The notes under the pieces: model-generated
Seen by the model: the letters and a program-made list of their open reading frames with translations, nothing else
The model's database searches: none
Told to the model about the DNA's origin: nothing
Program-made: the position numbers and the translations under genes
Part shown: positions 22,321 to 25,953 of the stretch, piece after piece
Numbering within the stretch: the first letter of the stretch is position 1
How the letters are laid out: every line of letters starts with the position of its first letter
NCBI GenBank assembly: GCA_003241475.1
Contig: QFQB01000019.1
Span: 1-25,953, forward strand
Origin: Micavibrio aeruginosavorus
Lineage (GTDB): Bacteria > Pseudomonadota > Alphaproteobacteria > Micavibrionales > Micavibrionaceae
Reading direction: 5' to 3'
DNA: 25,953 bases

Positions 22321-24144
22321 ATGTTTTTGGCAAAAAAATATAAATTTCATAACCCTTTGCTCGAAGCGTTGCCCGAGCCTGCTTATCTTTACGATCTCAA
22401 TGGTAAATTCCAGTCTTGTAACCAGCACGCACGGCATCTGTTGAAATATATGGGTTATACTCCTTCACAGTCTCCTGAATCGTTGGAAGCGTTTACCCAC
22501 ATTTTGCGTTTTCATGGGAATGCAACAGAGGAACGATTCGAAGAGTTAGTTTTCGAAGAAGTGCGCTATGCCATGCAGATTATAAGTTTCGAAGAAGGAA
22601 CGCTTTTGCGTCTTACGCCCTATCCGGAGAGCGATAAAATGCTCAACCTTTCTGCGGCGTTGGATGTCATTCCTTGGGGTATTTTAACGGTTGAAACGGA
22701 AAACGGCAAGGATTTGGTCGTTCATTCAAATCCTATGGCAGAAGCCTTCCTTGAAATTCCCAATGCACGCATGATCGGTCAGACCCTTTCTAGCATTTTG
22801 CGTATCTTCGGTATAGAAGACGACTTGTCTACATTTCTAAACGGTTCCGGAATTTCACATTATGATCATGAAGGTCGTAAAGACAACAAAGTTCATTGGT
22901 ATCGCCTGCATGTAATACCCTATCGCTTGAAGAAAAATTATTGTCTCATCGTGATCGAGGATACGACGGAAAGGAAGATCATGGAAGGCCAGTACTTCCA
23001 ATCACAAAGACTTGAAGCTTTGGGTCAATTGGCGGGCGGCGTGGCACATGATTTCAACAATATTTTGTCCATTATTGATGGTTATGCGCGTATCGCTAGA
23101 AAAAAGCTCGGGCCTGAAACGGAAGCTTATGGCTTTATGGAGCACATAGCCAGCGCTGTACAACGTGGTTCCGCATTGACAGGACAACTCCTAACTTTCG
23201 GACGCCATAAGGTGGTTAAAGACAGTGTGGTAGATCTTGGTCAACTCGTGCGAGATCAGGAAATGTTGTTGCGGCCATTGATGGATGCGTCGATTGCGCT
23301 ATCAATCAAAACCGAAGATGGTGTCTTTGTCAAAGTGGCGCCCGACAATATTTGCCAAATCCTGCTTAATACTTGCATCAATTCGCGCGATGCCATGACA
23401 GATGGTGGAAATCTAATCGTTGAAGCTCAGAAGGAAGGTGAGGGGCATGCCGTCTTACGCATCATCGACACGGGCTCTGGTATGCCGTCCGAGGTGCAGG
23501 CAAAAATGTTTGATCCGTTTTTTACAACGAAAGATCAGGGGAAGGGTACAGGGCTTGGTCTTTCTATGGTCTATGGGTTGGTTAAAGACATGAAAGGCGA
23601 GATCGGGGTTGTATCCAAAGAGAATGAGGGGACAGCCATTACTATTCGGCTACCCCTGAGTGAGCCACCGGTGGACAAGCATGAAATCATCGAGGATGAA
23701 GATGGCAACGTGCGGCTTAATGGCTTCACAGCTTTGGTTGCAGAGGATGAACCTGATTTGTTGAAGATAATTTCTAGCACGCTTGAAGATGTCGGTATAA
23801 CGGTTTTGCGCGCGTGCAATGGGCATGAAGCGCTTATGGTGCAGGATGATTATGATGGTGAAATAGATTTTCTTTTAACCGATGTCGTTATGCCTGAGTT
23901 GAACGGCGTCAAACTTGCCGAACTTTTTGAATCTGTACGCCCTCACTCGCAAATAATGTTTATGTCGGGCTATCCTGCCAACGGTTTGATGTCTCGTGTT
24001 CCCTTACCCGAAGGTGCTGTGATGATGTCTAAGCCTATCGACATGAAAAAACTTATTTGCATGATTCATAGTCTGGCCAAGAATCACGGAAAGGATGCGA
24101 AAGAAAAATGGTCTGCTTTGACTAGCCAATGGAGGACGGCCTGA
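22321..24144 (+). CDS. Soluble PAS hybrid histidine kinase (CckA-like catalytic core)
   Basis: Cytosolic sensor kinase with a C-terminal receiver, 607 residues and no transmembrane helix. Two PAS-like segments (about 12-105 and 110-222) precede the HisKA helix GQLAGGVAHDFNNIL with phosphoacceptor H243. The HATPase domain has N-box NSRDAM (N354), DTGSGMP, FDPFFTTK and GKGTGLGLSM. The receiver (470-590) has E475-D476-E477, phosphoacceptor D521 in LLTDVVMPELNG and K571. The VAHDFNN core resembles CckA and other HWE-unrelated hybrid kinases. Starts at TTG 22291, GTG 22306 and ATG 22321 are in frame; I prefer 22321. The stop overlaps the next gene by 1 nt (TGATG), giving a kinase-regulator operon. 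Divergent from yjbH. Confidence 0.88.
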   Translation: MFLAKKYKFHNPLLEALPEPAYLYDLNGKFQSCNQHARHLLKYMGYTPSQSPESLEAFTHILRFHGNATEERFEELVFEEVRYAMQIISFEEGTLLRLTPYPESDKMLNLSAALDVIPWGILTVETENGKDLVVHSNPMAEAFLEIPNARMIGQTLSSILRIFGIEDDLSTFLNGSGISHYDHEGRKDNKVHWYRLHVIPYRLKKNYCLIVIEDTTERKIMEGQYFQSQRLEALGQLAGGVAHDFNNILSIIDGYARIARKKLGPETEAYGFMEHIASAVQRGSALTGQLLTFGRHKVVKDSVVDLGQLVRDQEMLLRPLMDASIALSIKTEDGVFVKVAPDNICQILLNTCINSRDAMTDGGNLIVEAQKEGEGHAVLRIIDTGSGMPSEVQAKMFDPFFTTKDQGKGTGLGLSMVYGLVKDMKGEIGVVSKENEGTAITIRLPLSEPPVDKHEIIEDEDGNVRLNGFTALVAEDEPDLLKIISSTLEDVGITVLRACNGHEALMVQDDYDGEIDFLLTDVVMPELNGVKLAELFESVRPHSQIMFMSGYPANGLMSRVPLPEGAVMMSKPIDMKKLICMIHSLAKNHGKDAKEKWSALTSQWRTA

Positions 24145-24542
24145 TGGATCATAGTTTTTCACAGTTGCGGATTTTGATCGTCGAGGATCAGGCAGAATCA
24201 CGGGCTTTGTTACGAGGAATGCTCTCCGAGCTGGGGGTGACGCAAGTATTCGAGGCTGCGGATGGGCGTACGGGTTTACAGTTTATTGACAGTGCTTTTG
24301 ATTTCATTGATTTGATTTTGTGCGATTGGAACATGCCGTCCATGACGGGGATCGAGTTTTTGCGGCAGGTGCGGAGCACGGGGAGCACCATTCCGTTTAT
24401 GATGATAACGGGCCGTAGCGACCAGGCTTCTGTGGTCGAGGCTAAAAATTTCGGTGTTGATGGTTATATACGCAAGCCATATTCTCCGACCCAAGTTGAA
24501 GCCAAGTTGCGAATCATGTTGCAACGCATGCAGGCGGCCTGA
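24144..24542 (+). CDS. CheY-like response regulator
   Basis: A stand-alone receiver of 132 residues with E14-D15, phosphoacceptor D61 in LILCDWNMPSMTG, T89 (MMITG) and K111 in the KPY motif. The pattern is CheY-like with no output domain. I chose the ATG at 24144 because GGAGGA (24131-24136) lies 7 nt upstream and the start overlaps the kinase stop (TGATG). An ATG at 24129 is also in frame but would overlap the Shine-Dalgarno. It is very likely phosphorylated by the adjacent hybrid kinase or shares a phosphorelay with it; the target (motor, diguanylate cyclase or Hpt protein) is not in the window. Confidence 0.9.
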   Translation: MDHSFSQLRILIVEDQAESRALLRGMLSELGVTQVFEAADGRTGLQFIDSAFDFIDLILCDWNMPSMTGIEFLRQVRSTGSTIPFMMITGRSDQASVVEAKNFGVDGYIRKPYSPTQVEAKLRIMLQRMQAA

Positions 24543-24592
24543 TTCGGCTTTATTTTAAGATAATTCCCTGTGTAATATTTGTTTCCGAGGCT

Positions 24593-24620
24593 TTGCGGGA
24601 CAGGGTGATTAAGATATTCT
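24593..24620 (+). promoter_or_regulatory. Possible promoter of glpD
   Basis: TTGCGG (24593-24598) and TATTCT (24615-24620) with a 16-nt spacer lie about 30 nt before the glpD ATG. The match is moderate only. The 109-nt gap between the response regulator and glpD shows no clear terminator. Confidence 0.3.
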
Positions 24621-24651
24621 AATATAAATTAATCTACCTTCTACAAAAAGC

Positions 24652-25953
24652 ATGATGAAACCGGATTACGATCTCTGTGTTATCGGCGGCGGCATCAATG
24701 GCGCAGGCATCGCCCGCGAAGCCGCCGGACGGGGGCTGTCTGTGTTAATGGTTGAGGCGCGCGATTTGGCGCAAGGTACATCTTCGGCCAGCACAAAGCT
24801 CATTCACGGCGGGTTGCGCTATCTCGAAATGGGTGAATTCCGGTTGGTTCGGGAATCGTTGCGCGAACGTGAAGTTCTATTACGTGTCGCGCCCCATATT
24901 ATTAGACCTCTTGAGTTTGTGTTGCCCCACACGTCGGGTTTACGTCCGAAATGGATGATCTCTCTCGGGCTTTATTTGTACGACCATTTGGCGGGGCGCA
25001 AAAAACTCTCCAAGTCCAGCTCCGTGAGTTTGCATGACTCTTTGCTGGGCGAGCCGTTGCAAGGATCATATCGCGATGGCTTTAAATATGCGGATTGCTG
25101 GGCGGATGATTCCCGCCTTGTCGCGCTGAATGTTCTCGATGCTAAATTGCGCGGCGCCGATATTTTGACGCGCACCGCGTGCATGCAGATATCCATGATG
25201 CACGGGACGGATTTCTGGTATGTCTCGCTCAAAGATGCCTACAGCGGCGATGAGTTCCAAATTTCGGCTAAGATGGTTGTCAACGCGGCGGGACCATGGG
25301 TGCGCGGCATTCTCGAGGCTTCCAATCTTGCCCGCTCGGGCACGCCCAATGTGCGTCTTGTCAAAGGTAGCCACATGATCGTGCCGCAACTATATGAAGG
25401 CGAGCAGGCGTATATTCTTCAGCAACCCGACAAGCGCATCGTGTTCGTTATTCCCTATGAACGGCAATATTCCCTGATTGGAACGACGGACGAAGCCTTT
25501 GAAGGCGACGCCGGGGCGCCGGTTATTAGTGATGGCGAAAAAGAGTATCTTTGTGCTGCTGTGAACAGATATTTTGAACGTCAGATTACGCCGTCCGATG
25601 CTCCTTGGACCTATAGTGGCGTTCGTGCGCTCTTCGATGACGGGGAAGGCGAGAACCGTAAAATAACGCGCGATTATAAATTATATCTTGATCCATCCCT
25701 GCCTGCGCCGTTGCTGTCCGTGTTCGGCGGCAAACTTACGACTTACCGCACGCTGGCGCGTCATGCCGTCGATAAGATTACAGGAAGCAGACACAACAGC
25801 GGCTGGACCGAAAAAGCGCCGCTCCCCGGGGGCGATATACCGGATGCGGATTTCGAGACGTTTTTAAAAAAACAGAAGAAGGTTTTTTGTTTCTTGCCCG
25901 AAGAGGTTGTTCATCGCTATGCCCGTAGCTACGGCACGCGCATAAGCGTTATG
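24652..25953 (+). CDS. glpD: Aerobic glycerol-3-phosphate dehydrogenase (3' truncated by window)
   Basis: FAD-dependent, membrane-associated oxidation of sn-glycerol 3-phosphate to dihydroxyacetone phosphate, feeding electrons to quinone. The frame stays open to the window end, 434 codons of an expected about 500. Motifs: FAD-binding GGGINGAGIAREAAGRG (residues about 12-28), then SSASTKLIHGGLRYLE, the central NAAGPWV and VKGSHMIV, and IGTTDEAFEGD followed by YSGVRALFDDG and SVFGGKLTTYR. ATGs at 24652 and 24655 are both possible and the ribosome-binding site is weak. No glpR, glpF or glpK is visible in the window. Confidence 0.93.
   Translation, partial: MMKPDYDLCVIGGGINGAGIAREAAGRGLSVLMVEARDLAQGTSSASTKLIHGGLRYLEMGEFRLVRESLREREVLLRVAPHIIRPLEFVLPHTSGLRPKWMISLGLYLYDHLAGRKKLSKSSSVSLHDSLLGEPLQGSYRDGFKYADCWADDSRLVALNVLDAKLRGADILTRTACMQISMMHGTDFWYVSLKDAYSGDEFQISAKMVVNAAGPWVRGILEASNLARSGTPNVRLVKGSHMIVPQLYEGEQAYILQQPDKRIVFVIPYERQYSLIGTTDEAFEGDAGAPVISDGEKEYLCAAVNRYFERQITPSDAPWTYSGVRALFDDGEGENRKITRDYKLYLDPSLPAPLLSVFGGKLTTYRTLARHAVDKITGSRHNSGWTEKAPLPGGDIPDADFETFLKKQKKVFCFLPEEVVHRYARSYGTRISVM

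Noticed and set aside
24608..24625. CtrA site before glpD (TTAAGATATTCTAAT)
   Set aside because: The second half does not match TTAA at the 7-nt spacing, and the region is AT-rich, so it is not convincing.
1..25953. CRISPR arrays, tRNA genes, insertion sequences, prophage genes
   Set aside because: I saw no regular direct repeats with spacers, no tRNA cloverleaf in the gaps, and no transposase, integrase or phage structural gene. The GIGTTTP motif alone does not make a prophage.

Overview
The window looks like chromosomal DNA of an alphaproteobacterium with moderate GC and AT-rich intergenic gaps. The evidence is a Caulobacter-type Tad/Cpa pilus operon (cpaD-cpaE-cpaF-tadB-tadC), a CpdR-like single-domain receiver, a CckA-like soluble hybrid kinase and a YjbH-type exopolysaccharide porin-like protein. 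A Micavibrio/Rhodospirillales-like lineage is possible, but I cannot prove it from this sequence alone. Several genes start with GTG or TTG.

Layout. 1-5638 (+): 3' tail of a probable cpaC secretin gene, then cpaD, cpaE, cpaF, tadB and tadC, tightly packed with overlaps or gaps of a few bases. 5639-7164 (-): a TPR lipoprotein (TadD-like) and a small exported protein carrying only the N-terminal pilus-assembly domain normally found at the front of CpaC; together they run head-on into tadC. 7165-7423: AT-rich divergent control region rich in palindromes. 7424-10863 (+): two overlapping genes for large paralogous prepilin-like proteins. The first has a tail-fibre-like 'GIGTTTP...KLDV' segment, the second a C-terminal array of about five cysteine-rich repeats. 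10881-10906: bidirectional terminator. 10890-11270 (-): cpdR-like receiver. 11444-12406 (+): glucokinase. 12380-15030 (-): DUF2238/YjdF-like membrane protein, LpxH-like metallophosphoesterase and a GT4 glycosyltransferase, probably one envelope-glycolipid operon. 15091-17661 (+): secreted beta-propeller-like protein and an RluD-type pseudouridine synthase. 17662-17996: an 80-nt palindromic repeat followed by a candidate small RNA with its own promoter and terminator. 17997-18626 (-): an orphan ClpA N-domain protein. 18627-18957: a symmetric, mutually overlapping divergent promoter pair. 18958-20145 (+): leucine/amino-acid dehydrogenase. 20087-22162 (-): YjbH-like outer-membrane protein. 22321-24542 (+): hybrid histidine kinase plus CheY-like regulator. 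24652-end (+): glycerol-3-phosphate dehydrogenase, cut by the window edge.

How the genes fit together. The left 11 kb is a surface-appendage locus: the Tad motor and platform (CpaF, TadB, TadC), localisation ATPase (CpaE) and outer-membrane parts (CpaC tail, CpaD, TPR lipoprotein), next to two unusual prepilin-like proteins that could be adhesive minor subunits. The middle and right parts deal with envelope and surface polysaccharide (GT4, LpxH-like, YjbH) and with two-component signalling. The most promising little-described item is the prepilin/Cys-repeat cassette with its divergent secretin-N-domain/TPR pair; next are the orphan ClpA N-domain protein and the adjacent candidate small RNA.
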